A stretch of 64,000 nucleotides of DNA, taken from the NCBI GenBank assembly GCA_023101885.1, contig JALPQD010000137.1:186001-250000 (forward strand). Direction: 5' to 3'. The DNA is from Typhlomys cinereus (taxonomy: Eukaryota > Chordata > Mammalia > Rodentia > Platacanthomyidae). This document shows, piece by piece, positions 22,640-36,109 of the stretch. Made by a program: the position numbers and the translations under genes. Position 1 is the first letter of the stretch; the number at the start of each line of letters is the position of its first letter. The notes under the pieces were generated by a model, which saw only the letters and a program-made list of their open reading frames with translations, had not been told where the DNA came from and searched no databases.

Positions 22640-25600
22640 TGCACATAGAAAAAAAGGCCAAAAAATTGATATAAAATTTGGTGTAATTTTCTCTGACTTT
22701 CATAATCAGAGATGACTATTTTATTTTCTCCTTTATAATATTATTACAGCTGTCACATTAAGTGACTTTCAAATGTTAAACTAAGGTTGGGCCTTGGAGC
22801 AAGTCCAACTTGCTCGTTCGCTGTCTTTATTGTTCGAGACCATGTCTGAGAGCTTTGGCGTACTGGCTCACCTTTGGGTCCATTTCCATCATCTTCTTAC
22901 TCTCTTGACTGTCATCTTCGTTTGCTTGTGTTTCTTGACATACCTGATAAGTTTCTGTTTATTACAGCGTGTGCCTTATGGAATGAAGCAGCTCTAAACA
23001 TCATTACTTCCTCTCAGGCTGAATCCATTGTTCTAGCAGTCAGACACGGCGCCCCTTATTCTTTTCGTTCCAGAGGAGGCTGGGCTCCAGGATGCGTTAG
23101 GACACATCTGTTTCTGGTTTTCCCTTTCTCCTAGAGTTCAGCCCTTGGGGGATTTGAGCTCAAAGTCTAGGATACTTACCAGTGGCCCTCTTCCTTGGTG
23201 GGCTCTGAACTCTCATTTTTAACTCCCCAGCATTGCTGGGATTGCCAATGCTCAGCTTCGCTCCGAAGCCTCTGAACACTTTCTTTCTGCTTGTTTTCTC
23301 AGCTTCCTGTCTCATGTATACACAGCTTAATATTTGGCAAATCCCTCAAAAGAAAATATTGTTGTTCAAGGCAGCCAAAACTTGAATAAAAAAGCCGAGC
23401 TCAAGCTTCTGTGAGATTGCGTTTACTTGTTCCCTACGATGGAGTTTCTTTTCTTCTGGGACTTTCTTCTTTGTGTCCTGCCTACCTAGAATCAACCGCC
23501 ACCATTGGCCACCATCATCATCATCATTTGAACTCTTGTTTTTATCCTTAGCCAGTGATCTGCTGCTCAAAGTGACAGCTGCCTCTGCTTTCTGTTTAGC
23601 ACACGCCTCGCCGTAGGAATTCACGTGTGCGCCAAAGTGATAAGGTGGTGGGAAACACCGGCTCACCTACGCGCCTTTCCCCACCCTCTGAGGCCTTGAA
23701 CTTGACCCACACACATCCTCTGGCCACGTGCATAAGATGACTTCAAACAGGCTTGGATTTTTGTCAAGGCTTTTTTATTTATTTATTATTTATTTTTTGT
23801 TATTCTTGGTGAGAAGTGTTCGTTTGATAATCACAGTCAGAAACATCTATCTTGGCAGTTTAGTTTTTTTATTACTATCTTTCCCTGGAAGTCTTCTATC
23901 AGATCCTCACAGATACTGATGCCTGCACTGCTAACCAAATACTGTAGCTGGTTACCTCCAGGGTCCAGGATGGGCATTTCTTTATATGTATGGTCTAATG
24001 GTGCTAAGAAACTCCTCTGGATTTCCAGTGAGAATTAAACCGCAAACTTTTAGACACCTGAGACCACTTCTTTTTTGGAAGAGAAGGGCAAATTTGAGAA
24101 AGCCAGGATGGGAGGCTGCTATTGTTGCTTGAAAAGAGGAAAGTTGTTGTCTTTTATCACGTTACTGGGTCACACCGCCTTTCTCTTTCTCTAACTGACT
24201 TTCACAGCTTCTGTCCTCAGGGACTCCTGAACTCTTACTGCTGCTGCCTTGATAATCTCTTGGATTCTCCTTGCGGGGCTCAGACAAGTGGTGGACCTTT
24301 TAATGTTTATTCCCCCCCCCCAACCGGGGCAGGGAAAAGGCATTCACACAATGCCCCCTCAGCTCCGGTTCTATAACTTACTTGCTTCATCTTCCAAGTT
24401 TAGTCCTATCCCTTAGTTCCAGGATGTGATACCTGAGACAGAAAATAAACATCCAAACACGAAAGGTCCCCAGACCCAGCTCTGCATCCTATCTATGTTC
24501 TGTCCTCTGTAAGTTACAATTTAGAATTAAAGATGTAAAAATAGCATATACTGAAAAGAATGCTAAGGTGCTTCATAGTAGAGGGAAGTCAGGCATAGTG
24601 GGAAGGGACAGCCGCCTTTAGGAGCTTGGTCAAGTTCAAAGAGACAGGAAAATGGACTTTCGTTTGGGCAGACTGCGGGCCTTCTGTGTTACGCAATCCT
24701 GAAATCTGATGGTTCTGATCGTAAACATCTCCACGCAGGGATTCAGACTTCATGGGGGCAGGTCATGTTAGTGACTGGGGTTATTTTGTGAAAAATCTCT
24801 TGTTTTTCAACCAAATGAATAGTATTTTGCTGTTTCACTTTCACATGTTAATGAGAATATGGAAATATGAGGGTTGAAAAATTAAAATAAGTTTAAGATT
24901 TAAATATGCCCTATTTCCAATGAGGCAGGATCCATTACTCGATCTGAGTTCATCGATGACCAGACATGGTGGAATAGATTCCGGGAAGAGGTGGCTAAAG
25001 AGGACAGCTTGAGTAGCCATTAATCTACATAGAGTAATTGGCCTCCATCCCACCTCTCCCTGTCTTGCCTAACGTGGCTACTTTGGATTTGATCTTTCTG
25101 TGGCTCTGTGTACTGGTCTAACTCGAACTATCCATAAGATGACCAAATGTTAACCCAGGCCACAAATCTATACATTGCAACTCAGTCTCTATCTGATTTG
25201 TGCAGTTGAGGGGAAGGAAGACATCTCAAGACAGGCGGCTTCCCATCTTATGTCTACCGAGCAGCGAAGGAGAAGGTGTTATGTAATGAAGGGGTGGAAT
25301 GCTCTGGGCCCTGGCTCACACAGAATGCTTCCCAGACCACCACCTGCGTTACCGATCCTTCTGGAAACACACTTGCCCATGCCACGGCCCAGGTCTGCTG
25401 AGCTGGAGATCTGAAGTGAGGAGCTGCAATGCAAGCGACACTGGAGGTCTGGAGGGTGACCAGTAGGAGCATGTGCTATGGTTGTGTGACCACGAGGAGC
25501 AAGCTGCCTCATCTGTAACACGAGCTACTGCTCATAGTATTTATCTCGTACGTTTCTGTTGGGACTTGACATGTGTAAGTCCTTGGAACGACTCTAAGTA

Positions 25601-25940
25601 AACATCATTGGGGGCTGCTATGCCTGGTGTTCAGACAGCAAAGGGTTTCTACTGGCTTATTAAAGATCAAACAGCACCTGTTGACATTCAACTTTTACAA
25701 CCTGCTAGGCCGATGGGAAAAGTGAGCATAATCAAATGGTATAAAATCCATTAAAATAACCAATTATATATAATGTATCTTATTCTTGCTTTGTAAATCT
25801 TTCTCTCTCTTCCTCTCTCTCTTTTTCCTTTCCTTTCTCCCTCCCTCCCTTTCACTTTGTGTGTGTGTGGTCTGTAGTAATCTAATTTCAAATTTAATAT
25901 CCCTTTCTACTTTTTTAACAATTTTTCTTTTATGTATATG

Positions 25941-25982
<42 letters not shown>

Positions 25983-26009
25983 ATGCACACTTGCATTTGC
26001 ATGTGGGTA

Positions 26010-26335
26010 GGTGTATATTTGGGGGTGGGATGTACGCAAGGAGTGCGCTTGAGCATATGTGTCTGTGGAGGACCAAGGGCGACATTGGGAATCTTATGTT
26101 CCATTACTCTCCCATCTGATTGTCATGAGCCTGGGCCTCTAATTAAACCCAAAGGCCACCATTAAGATTAGTCTGGCTGGTCAGTTTGCTCGAGAAATTC
26201 ACAGACTCTGTCTTTTAAGGCTAGAATTACAGGCAGACCACCACACCTACCCAACACTTTTATGTGGGGTCTGAGGATCCGAACTCAGGTCATTTTGCTT
26301 GTGAGGCTTTAAGCACTGAGCAATCTCCCCAGCCT
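26010..26335 (-). mobile_element. B4/RSINE1-like SINE, antisense
   Basis: A (TG)n leader (25943-25981), GATTAGTCTGGCTGGTCAGT, and TGGGGTCTGAGGATCCGAAC, ending CAATCTCCCCAGCC. Confidence 0.65.
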
Positions 26336-26646
26336 TAATAATAGAATTTTAAATTATAATCTGCACACTGTACCTTACATAGGAAAGAAGTGGGAAAAAA
26401 AAGGCAGGGCCATCAAATTTTCTTCAATTACTTTTTACTCTTCACTTGAAAAATGAGTGTTCCTTTCTTATTGAATTAGGTGAGTTCATCAGCCTATATA
26501 TTTTGTATGTGAACTTACCAGTAAGTTCAAATTCTTACACAGCAAAGGAAGATATTATGAAGAAATAAAGAAACAAGACCATAGAGTCACCTTATCAAAT
26601 CTTTCATGGTCTGTTTATTTTGTACCTACGAACTCCATTTTATCAA

Positions 26647-26835
26647 GAATACCCCTTTTTTCTAGTAAAATGGTTAGTGACAAGCTCAGCTGTTTTGGAC
26701 AGGACACTGTGATCTCAGTGGGTATGATCTATCAGGAAGGGCCAATCCCAGATGCAAGATTCTCAGGCACCTCCTATCCTTTTTTGGGACTAGAAAAGAG
26801 GACAGAAGGAAAAGATCTACTATGTTTTGTTTTAA

Positions 26836-26842
<7 letters not shown>
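26647..26842. repeat. ~190-base repeated unit, copy 2
   Basis: The partner of 22360-22580. Its right end runs into the (TG)n of an antisense SINE. Confidence 0.8.
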
Positions 26843-26875
<33 letters not shown>

Positions 26876-27076
26876 ACTTATGGAGGCCTAAGTATGATGT
26901 TAGGAATCATCCTTTTTGCTTTGTTTTGGAGTTTCCAAAGATCTGCCTTCCAGGACCGGAAGTACAGGCCACCACCATTTCTGCCCAGTATTGTTTACAT
27001 GAGATCTGGGATTCAAACTCAAATCCTGCTGCTTTCAAGGCAAAGGCTTAACCCCTGAGCCATGTCTCCAGCCCAG
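26840..27076 (-). mobile_element. tRNA-headed SINE, CA-tail type, antisense
   Basis: (TG)n, then the body complement, ending GAGCCATGTCTCCAGCCC. Confidence 0.8.
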
Positions 27077-27564
27077 TGGATTATCAATCACGGAGTCAGT
27101 GTCTTAGAAACTGCCTTAATAGGAATTATATAGGGGTAATTGTATGTACCAACCAGAGCTCTATAAGTTTTTGTGAATGACATTCCATTGGTCATCTTTA
27201 ATTCTGGAACGATTATTTCCTCGTTTGTTTGTTTTCCCTTTAATTTGTGCAACTCTTCAGTTAGGCTTAGGTTTGGAGTGACACTGAGAATGACCTCTCT
27301 GTCTTTAGACGCCACACCAAGTGGATGCTGTGAACTATAGAGGCCATCAACATTGTGTCTGTCATTAGTTTTAAGATTTTTCTTCCATAGTGTGCTGAGC
27401 TGTGTGTAAGAAGGTCCTAACAACCCAGCTGTGGTGGTGACTTTGCCAGATGAGGCTCTTTGCTCAGCCGTGACACGGGTCTCAGCTCAGCTCAGCCAAA
27501 GTGTGATTTAGGGGAACCAGATGTGTCTTGTTTGAGGCTAGACTGTTCTTTTTGATTTGGGGTG

Positions 27565-27650
27565 TTCTTTTCCTACTGCTGCGGTTGGAACCCTGGGCCT
27601 TGCACAAATCAGGCAAGCACTTTACACTGGGCTATATCCCAAGACACACT
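27565..27650 (-). mobile_element. ID-type SINE, antisense
   Basis: GGAACCCTGGGCCTTGCACA and GGCAAGCACTTTACACTGGG form the antisense ID/tRNA core. Confidence 0.55.
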
Positions 27651-27814
27651 TGAGGCTACATTTTGCAAAGTGAAGACACAAGAAGGCCATGTGGCACGAA
27701 CCAAAAGTGAGCAGAGACGGGTCAGACCAGTAGCCCCTCTGTGCCTCGAGGTGGCTGTCCCTTAGAGCTTCTTCACTCTTTTTTCAATTTCTTGAACTGA
27801 CTCTGTAAACTGTT

Positions 27815-28185
27815 TTGTCTTAGTCTATTTTTTTTTCTTCTATGGAAAAATACCCTAGGCTGATACTTCCAAAAAACAGAGATTTCTTAGCTCATACTTC
27901 AGGTAAGTAGGAAGTCTAAGACTGGGGTTAGGGTATATCTGGTAAAGGTTCCTTCTAAGTCATCCCAGGATGGAGGGTGGAAGGGAAAGAAGAGAGAAGA
28001 AAGGAGAACTCTTCCTTTCCTCACAAGCCCAGCGTCGTGATGAAGGACATCGATCCATTCCTGAGGGTGCGGCCCTTAAGACTTCATCACCATTCACAGA
28101 CCCCCTTCTCAGGACCTCGGGCTGGAGAATTAAGTTCCCGGTCTGTGAACTTGGGTCACACATTCAGACCTTAGCAGCACTGAGC
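27815..28185 (+). repeat. degenerate interspersed repeat
   Basis: TAGTCTATTTTTTTTTCTTC and TTCTTAGCTCATACTTCAGG resemble the TTAGTTAC-type repeat family. Diverged and unnamed. Confidence 0.35.
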
Positions 28186-28699
28186 ATTTGATGGTCTCTT
28201 CAGTGGGAGGAAAAAGGGCAGGAGGACAGTTGCAGGGTTCTGCAGCCATATGGGGTGCCTTCCTGCTGGCCCCTCTCCCTGTACCCTGGCCCCAATGTCT
28301 GAGTCCTGCTCATGATGTCTAGTCCTGTGTCTTCCTTGTGCATTCTCTGTATTCAGCTGACTCTGGCATTTACAGGCCTTGGCTATTGATCTTTTACCTT
28401 GTTTTGATCTCTTGCCTTGCTCAGTATTGTCAGCCTTCCTGACTCTTCTTTTTATATATGGAAAAGGAGACTGCAAAGAACAGGCCCTCAGGACAAGCCG
28501 AGAACTGTGGAGAGGAGTTCTTCATGCTGCAGTATTTGAGATGCATCTCTTGACAAAGCCACTTGCTTCTATGTCTCCCTCCACCAGTGAGCTGATGCCA
28601 AATTCTACAAACAAGTCCTTGCAATCTTTGCTTCAAAGCTGTTTACCTGAATGCTTTTTCTTCCCTTGAAAGCGTTCCTTTGCCCAAGGCACTTCTTTG

Positions 28700-28765
28700 G
28701 TGCTGGGTTGAGATCGATCTCAGGGCCTTGCACATGCAGACATTCTGTCACTCGTTACATCCCCA
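28700..28765 (-). mobile_element. ID-type SINE fragment, antisense
   Basis: CAGGGCCTTGCACATGCAGA and TTACATCCCCAGAC form the antisense ID core. Confidence 0.5.
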
Positions 28766-29039
28766 GACTTGCCTTAACTTGTTCTGACACATGTTAGTTC
28801 CTCATAGCACACCATGAATATCCCAGGTTGCAATCCCTTGTTAGTTCCAAAAAACGCTTGTGTAGAGGGTTGGTCTTTGTGGCTGACTGTAGGATCTTAT
28901 AACTGCCTGACCTTGAGATCCTCTCTAGGCGCCCATTTCCTCCTCTAGAAGAACCGTGAGGACGCAGTCTGCGTCGGTATGTGTTAGGATAGTAATTCTT
29001 TTATAATCTAAAGGAGGCCTGGACTGGATGCACGTAGCC

Positions 29040-29410
29040 TATGTGTTGCTTCTTGTTGTCGTCTGAGCATGAAATGCCCACCAGAGGCTCCCGTGTTCTA
29101 TATGCCCTTGCTCCTTAATCTGTGGCATATTTTGGGAGATCGTGGAACCTTGGGAGGTGGGACCTAGCAGGAAGAAATAGGTCATGGGGGAGGGGGGTCC
29201 TCTGAGAGGGTATCTTGTCCCTGGGCCCTGCCCGTCATCTTCTCTGTTTCCGGGGCACCATGAAGTGAATAGCTCTTGTTTCAGCCTCACACTGTTCTGT
29301 CCAAGTTCATGGGACGAAAGAGCCGCACTTTGAGTCCTCTGTGACCATGCGCCAGAATAAGCTTTCCCTAAGTCCTGTCTGTTGGGCCCTTTCATTGCAG
29401 CATTTGAAAA
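29040..29410 (+). repeat. old MaLR/DNA-type interspersed repeat, degenerate
   Basis: GGAACCTTGGGAGGTGGGAC, CCAGAATAAGCTTTCCCTAA and the end AAAAGTAATAGATAC match the layout of a common mammalian old repeat. The family name is uncertain. Confidence 0.45.
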
Positions 29411-29419
29411 GTAATAGAT

Positions 29420-30270
29420 ACCTTTCCTCTCCTCCCCTCCCCTCTCCTCCCCTCTCCTCCCCTCTCCTCTCCTCTCCTCTCCTCTCCTCTCCTCTCCTCT
29501 CCTCTCCTCTCCTCTCCTCCCCTCCCCTCTCCTCCCCTCTCCTCCCCTCTCCTCTCCTCTCCTCTCCTCTCCTCTCCTCCTCTTCCTCCTCCTCTCCTCC
29601 TCTCCTCTCCTCTCCTCTCCTCTCCTCCTCATCTCCTCTCCTCCTCTCCTCTCCTCTCCTCTCCTCTCCTCTCCTCTCCTCTCCTCTCCCTCCCTGTCCT
29701 CTCCTCCCCTCCTCCTCCCCTCCCCCCTCCCCTCCCTGCCCTCCCCCACCCTCCCCCCCCGCCCTCCCTGCCCTCCCCTCCCCCTCCCTTCCCCTCTCCC
29801 CGTCTCCCTTCCCCTCTCCCCCTCCCTCCCTCCCCTCCCCCTCCCTTCCCCTCCTCCCTGTCTCCCTTCCCCTCTCCCCTCCCCTCCCCTCCCCCCTCTC
29901 TTTCCCCCTCCCCCTCCCCTCCCCTCCTCTCTCCCCCTCCCCTCCCCTCCCCTCACCTCTTCTCTCCCCCTCCCCTCCCCTCCCCTCCCTCTCCTCTCCT
30001 CTCTCCCCCTCCCCTCCTCTTCCCTCCCCCTCCTCTCCCCTCCCCTCCCCTGTTCCCTTCCCCTCCCTTCTCCTCCTCCCTTCCCCTGTCCCCTCTCCCC
30101 CTCCCTTCCCCTCCCCTCCCCTCTCCCCCTCTCCTCCCCTCCCCTCCCCTCCCCTGTTCCCTTCCCCTCCCTTCTCCTCCTCCCTTCCCCTGTCCCCTCT
30201 ACTCCTCCCTTCCCCTCTCCCCCTCCTTTCCCCTCCCCTCTCCCCCTCCTTTCCCTTCCCTTTCCTTTCG
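29420..30270. repeat. 850-base (CCTCT/CCCCTC)n polypyrimidine tract
   Basis: The + strand is nearly all C and T for about 850 bases. It moves from regular TCCTC units (29420-29690) through C-rich CCCTCC units to longer higher-order units around 30040-30240, where a GTTCCCTTCCCCTCCCTTC-type block repeats. It is in BMP6 intron 2. Open frames of over 300 codons on both strands are an effect of the composition. Confidence 0.96.
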
Positions 30271-30814
30271 ACCCGGGCGTCTTAGGTCTAAACATCTAAC
30301 AGCCACCTTGTAGCTCTAAAGTCAGAGTTTTAATCCTTTAAAGTTTCAGTTAGACTGCCTCTGTATAGTGAGTCTCTTAGCATCGAGCGCCAGCAACATC
30401 ATATCACATAGTCAGAAAAGGATAGAAAAAGATAGAAGCCAGAGCTAGGATAGAAACTCAGGCCCCAGCGTCTGTTGATCACTATGAACCACGTAGATCT
30501 GATTTCTTCTCTGTGTGATAAGTACTTTCCTCAGCTGCTCTTGCCCGCCATTGCCCCAAAGTTCACTTTTGTATCATGTTCTTGCTCCCTTTCCTCTGAT
30601 TTCCTTCTCCTTTGTGGATGATGGTTTCCTGTCTCATCCACATTTTCTCTGTAATCAGATCATTTTCTTTTGAAAGAGAGAAAAAGAGATGGGGGAGGGG
30701 CCTCTTCCATACTCCAGACTGACTCATACCTATTATATAGTTGAGGCTGACTTTGAACTCCTAATCTTCTTGTTAGTGCTGGAAGTGTACCACCAAGTCC
30801 ATGTATTAGGTATT

Positions 30815-30862
<48 letters not shown>
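30815..30862. repeat. (GT)n microsatellite
   Basis: About 23 GT units; leader of the antisense B4-like SINE that follows. Confidence 0.9.
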
Positions 30863-30866
<4 letters not shown>

Positions 30867-31155
30867 AGAAGTCAGAAGTTGACTTCAGCCATTTCCTTCA
30901 ATTATGTTATTTCCCCCCTCTCTCTTTTTGAGACAGGGTCTCTCCGTGAACCTGAAATTCACTGTCTCAGCTAGCTCAGCTGACTAGCGAGCCCTGAGGA
31001 TTTGCCTTGTCTCCACCCCCAAATACTGGGATCATAAGTACACAACCCCACCCTTCTTCTGGCTTTGGCTTTTCTACCACTGCTGGGGATCCAGACTTAA
31101 GTCTTCCTGCTTGCAGATAAGCATTTAATCACTGACCATGTTTCCAGTCCCAGTC
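30863..31155 (-). mobile_element. B4/RSINE1-like SINE, antisense
   Basis: TTTTGAGACAGGGTCTCTCC, TGACTAGCGAGCCCTGAGGA, CCCCAAATACTGGGATCATA and the tRNA-like end in antisense order. Confidence 0.65.
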
Positions 31156-32609
31156 ACTCTTTAAAAAGCAAACGCTCCTTCCAGCTCTTTCTATCAACTA
31201 TGCTACATGCACATTGCTTCTTTCTGCATCCTTAATTACACATCCTTTACAATCAGGCCCTGGTATGTCCGTGACACTCTCTGTAACAATGTGCTTGACT
31301 TCCCCCTTGGATCTTGGTCCCGGGTCCTTTGGTGCCAGCCCATATCCCAACGTGAATGTGTCCTCAACTTTGTTTGGGACCGGGACTGCTTTTCCCACAG
31401 TGCTGTTCATACCGTCTGTGTTATTTCTGGATGAGGGTCTTCTATGACCTTGCAGAATGGAATCTCTGGCCTCTTGCATCTGAACTTCAAAGCTTTGGAC
31501 TCACAGTCCTCTCTTGCTGTTTTCCATGAACACCCTTTGTCTCCTGCTCGAAGTTGTTGCCCCAGTCACGGGGGGTAGTCTGTCCATGGGGAGTGGGACA
31601 TGTTCATGTGGGGGTGAACTTTAAAAAGGGCAGGCCTAAGCGTTCCCCCTGCAGACTTTGCTAAGCAGCTGAGTAAACGCCTTGGAGTGTTACCTACTGT
31701 TTATACTTGAGAAAGACGACAATAGAGTTCCTGTCTAACTCAAAGTCACTGTGGAATCAGACAGAACATTGTTTCTAGTCTGAGAAAACTAATTTTTTTT
31801 TTTTGCACTCAAGATAATTCATTAGTAAGTCAGAAGTAAATTGTCTTCATGTATAACAGGTTGTCGTTGGTAATCATCTCCAAAGATGGTTTGTCATAAT
31901 GGAAAACGTTTTGAATCCTTGTTCGTCACTGAAATCACACACTTGCTAGCTCATGATCTCAGCCACGCGCCCTCATTGAGTCTCAGTTTCTCACATGTGA
32001 GATTGAGATAACTATATTCTAGCATTTTGGATTATTCTGAAAACTAAGTGAAGCAAGGCAGAGGACTTTGGGACTTGCGTAAGTGGACACTGTTAGAATT
32101 TTGATGATCATTTTAAATTAGAGCAGGTTGAGTAACCTTTGCCCAAAATTCTTGGGTGCAGAAGTGTTTTTGGATTGGGGGTTCCATCATTTGCATAGAC
32201 ATGATGAACTATCTTGGGAATGGGTCTCAAATCTCAATGGAGAATTCATTTGCTATTCAAATGTACTTGTACATATAGCCTGATTTCCAGGGCTCCAATG
32301 CGAGAGGCTCCATGTTTTTATATAGTACTTCTAGAGCGTGTGTGTGTTTTGGTTGTGTCCTGTCCCCTGAAGTGAGCATAGGATTTTTCCATTTGGGGTG
32401 TCAAATGAGAGAGCTCAAAGAACTTCAGTCATGCTACAGTTTGATCTTGGATGCTCAATCTTTAACTAGCAATGTTTCTACCTCAGTAAGGTACTGCAGC
32501 TACTGCCAGCACCAGAGGATGTGAACTTGGGCTTTCTCTGTAAATGGAATCCCACTTTATTCTAGAGGCCCTGGAGTGCAAATTCAGAGTCAGATGGTTC
32601 CTGAGATCT

Positions 32610-32750
32610 TTTTAATTTATGCATGTGTGTATGTGTACAAGAGGGTATGTATACAGAGGGCACTGTGTGTACCTGTGGAGGCCCAAGGGTAACAACTGGA
32701 ATCATTCTGTATTGTTCTACCTCCTTATTGCTTCTAAAGCCAACCATTCC
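32610..32750 (-). mobile_element. tRNA-headed SINE, CA-tail type, antisense, partial
   Basis: A TG-rich leader and GTACCTGTGGAGGCCCAAGG. The head half is missing. Confidence 0.6.
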
Positions 32751-32849
32751 CTCATCTTTTGTGAGAAATAAGGGACCCGAAAAACACCCCACACTGTCTT
32801 TCCTGAATCCCTAGGGATACAGTGGTTCAAAGCGGAAAAACTGTTCATC

Positions 32850-32960
32850 CTGATGTGCACACCTGTAATCCCAGCCATTAGAGAGACTAAAACAAGAGGA
32901 GGTCATGTGAGCCCAGGAGTTTGAGACTAGCCTGGACAACAACTTGTCTTTAAAAACCTA
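32850..32960 (+). mobile_element. B1/Alu-like 7SL SINE
   Basis: CACACCTGTAATCCCAGCCA and GAGTTTGAGACTAGCCTGG, followed by AAAA, follow the 7SL-derived order. Confidence 0.7.
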
Positions 32961-32966
32961 AAGATC

Positions 32967-33217
32967 TGGCTGGAGAGATGGCTCAGGGGCTAAGACTCTG
33001 CCTCACAAGCAGAAGGTCTTTATTTCAGATCCCAGGTCCCATGTAAAACAAACAAACAAACAAAATGCCAGGAGGAAATGATGGCAGCCTGCACTTCTAA
33101 CCTTGGTGGGCGGAAAACCCAGAGCAAAGCAAAAAGGACATAGAAGCAATCCAGGATCCAGGATGATTCCTGAAGTCACCCTGGGGTCTCCACAGGGACA
33201 CACAGTGCCCTCTGATG

Positions 33218-33274
<57 letters not shown>

Positions 33275-33290
33275 CAAACAAACAAACTTA
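32967..33290 (+). mobile_element. tRNA-headed SINE, CA-tail type
   Basis: Head TCTGGCTGGAGAGATGGCTC, body, and a (CA)n tail of about 25 units. Confidence 0.85.
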
Positions 33291-33435
33291 AGGTATTAAA
33301 AAATAAGGGGAAATGATAAAAAAAAATCACTGAAGAGCCCTTTGGTGTTCAGTGCAAAGAAAGGACTGAAAATAAATTATGTAAAACCCAGCCATGTGTC
33401 ATTAGCTGATACGAGTTTTAAAATCAGTGACTACA

Positions 33436-33672
33436 GCTGGGAAGACAAGCGCAGGGATTGAAGCCTTTGCCTGGAGAGCAAAAAGGCCTGAGTTCAGATC
33501 CCCAGATCCCATGTAAACCTGCCAGGTAGGTAGGGTGGGGCAGCCTGCAATTCTAGCTCTGGGAAGCAGAGCCTGGGAAACCCCCGAGCAAATAAGGAGG
33601 TAAAGATGATTCCTGATGTCCCCTGGGGCCTCCACAGGGACACACTCAAGTACCCTCTTGTACACACACATA
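33436..33672 (+). mobile_element. tRNA-headed SINE, CA-tail type, diverged
   Basis: A diverged head, then GAAGCAGAGCCTGGGAAACC and GGGGCCTCCACAGGGACACA. Confidence 0.7.
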
Positions 33673-33818
33673 GTATTGAAACTAATGAAATATTTATTTG
33701 TAAATTTTCCTAATTAAAAAAAAAAGATTTGGTGTGAGCAGCAATAGCTCCTGTGAAGTTGGGGTGTCTCCTAGAAGTTGAGGTCCCTGAAGGGGACCCA
33801 TGTTTATGTCTTTCCTGA

Positions 33819-34686
<868 letters not shown>

Positions 34687-34884
34687 GACTCCACATCGAC
34701 CCCCGCGCCGCGGGCCTGGTGGGCAGAGACGGCCCCTACGACAAGCAGCCCTTCATGGTGGCCTTCTTCAAGGTGAGCGAGGTCCACGTGCGCACCGCCA
34801 GATCAGCCTCCAGTCGGCGCCGGCAGCAGAGTCGCAACCGCTCCACCCAGTCGCAGGACGTGTCGCGGGGCTCCAGCGCCTCAG
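34687..34884 (+). CDS. BMP6: BMP6 exon 4 (propeptide end, furin site, mature N-terminus)
   Basis: A 198-base exon that finishes the split glycine and encodes [20 protein letters not shown], then the [13 protein letters not shown] strand. The processing site follows: RTAR before SASSRRRQQ matches the furin RXXR rule, with the mature chain expected to start at SASS as in known BMP6. The basic [10 protein letters not shown] patch after the cut is the heparin-binding N-terminal region in known BMPs. A glycosylation sequon (NRS) is present. The LHI and SRGSSAS variants resemble mouse more than human in my recall. The human and mouse site is RTTR, so the third residue differs here but the rule is kept. 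The last codon (aspartate) is split into exon 5. Confidence 0.97.
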
Positions 34885-35264
34885 GTAGGTGCGAGGGCGT
34901 GTTGGTGGCCGCTGCCAGGCAGTGCCCCCAGACGCCGGGCAGCCCGTGCTCGGCACGTGCCCTAGCCCGTAAAGGTCGTGTAGACCATGGTAGGCTTCAT
35001 GGTCGCAGGTCATCTGGCTGGGCTCCCATGGCCCTTGGTGCAGAGCACTGTTACCCAAAGACTGCAGGTACTGCAGGTACCCCACCACCTGTACATACAG
35101 ACAGGCATCATTGTGTTTTATGCATTCCCACCAAAATCATGGGAACGCCCCAATTTTTCTTTGTAAATACATGATGTTAGATAATTTACATCTGGCTGTG
35201 CTACACAGACGATTTCTCTGATGGAAATGCTTGAGGTCCACACAAAAATGAATAAAAAATAAAG

Positions 35265-35512
35265 AGGGCGGGAGACATGGCTCAGGGGTCAAGACTGCCT
35301 TGCAAGCAGAAGGTCCTGAGTTCAGATCCCAGGTCACATGTAAAAAACACCAGGTGGAAATGGCCAAGGCCTGCACTTCTGGCCCTGGTGGGCGGAGCCT
35401 AGAAAATCTCAGAGCAAAGCAAAAGGGGTAGAAGCAATACAGATGATTCCCAATGTCACTCTTGGTCCACTACAAGGACATACAGTGCTCTCTGACACAC
35501 ACAACAAAATAA
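35265..35512 (+). mobile_element. tRNA-headed SINE, CA-tail type
   Basis: GGGCGGGAGACATGGCTCAG head and GGCCCTGGTGGGCGGAGCCT body. Confidence 0.8.
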
Positions 35513-36109
35513 AAAGATTCTTTTTTTAAAAAAAAAGAAATTCTTGAGGTCAAAGTATTTCAGATTGTTTTTCAGAATTCAGAATAATTACATATATGTA
35601 ATGAGATCTTGAGGGTGGAGCCCCCAAGTCCAATGAAAAATTGTTTCATATCTACTTATATATAGACACACATATTTATGTATATATATTTATATATTCA
35701 TGAATGTATTATGCAGTATTTTTAGTGCAGTGTGGTTTGACCATAGCTCATCAGCTGAGATCAGATGTGGGATTTTTCCACTTGAGGTATCATGTTGGTG
35801 CTCAAATGGTTTCAAATTCTGAAGTATTTCAGATTTGGGGATTTCAAGATTGAGAATATTCAACTTGTACAAAGAAACATTGTGCATTCATGTGATGTGG
35901 ACTGGTGTATGTAAGTGTTCTTGGCTGGAGGTGATGGAAAGTCAATACAAAGAGCCTCAAAGTGAATTTTATCGGCTCATTTAACTGGGAAATTCAGGGT
36001 TTCTGGCTTAGGTCTTGGCTAGATTTGTGAGATCAGATACTACTGGAAATTTTTCTCTCCTTTCTTTCTATTTTCCTTGTTGGCACCATTCTCAAAAAGA
36101 CAGTCTCTG

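Noticed and set aside
29039..30295. Open frames of 314 and 418 codons on opposite strands
   Set aside because: They lie almost wholly in the polypyrimidine repeat; Gly/Arg/Glu-only and Pro/Ser/Leu-only peptides follow from composition. There are no splice or domain signals.
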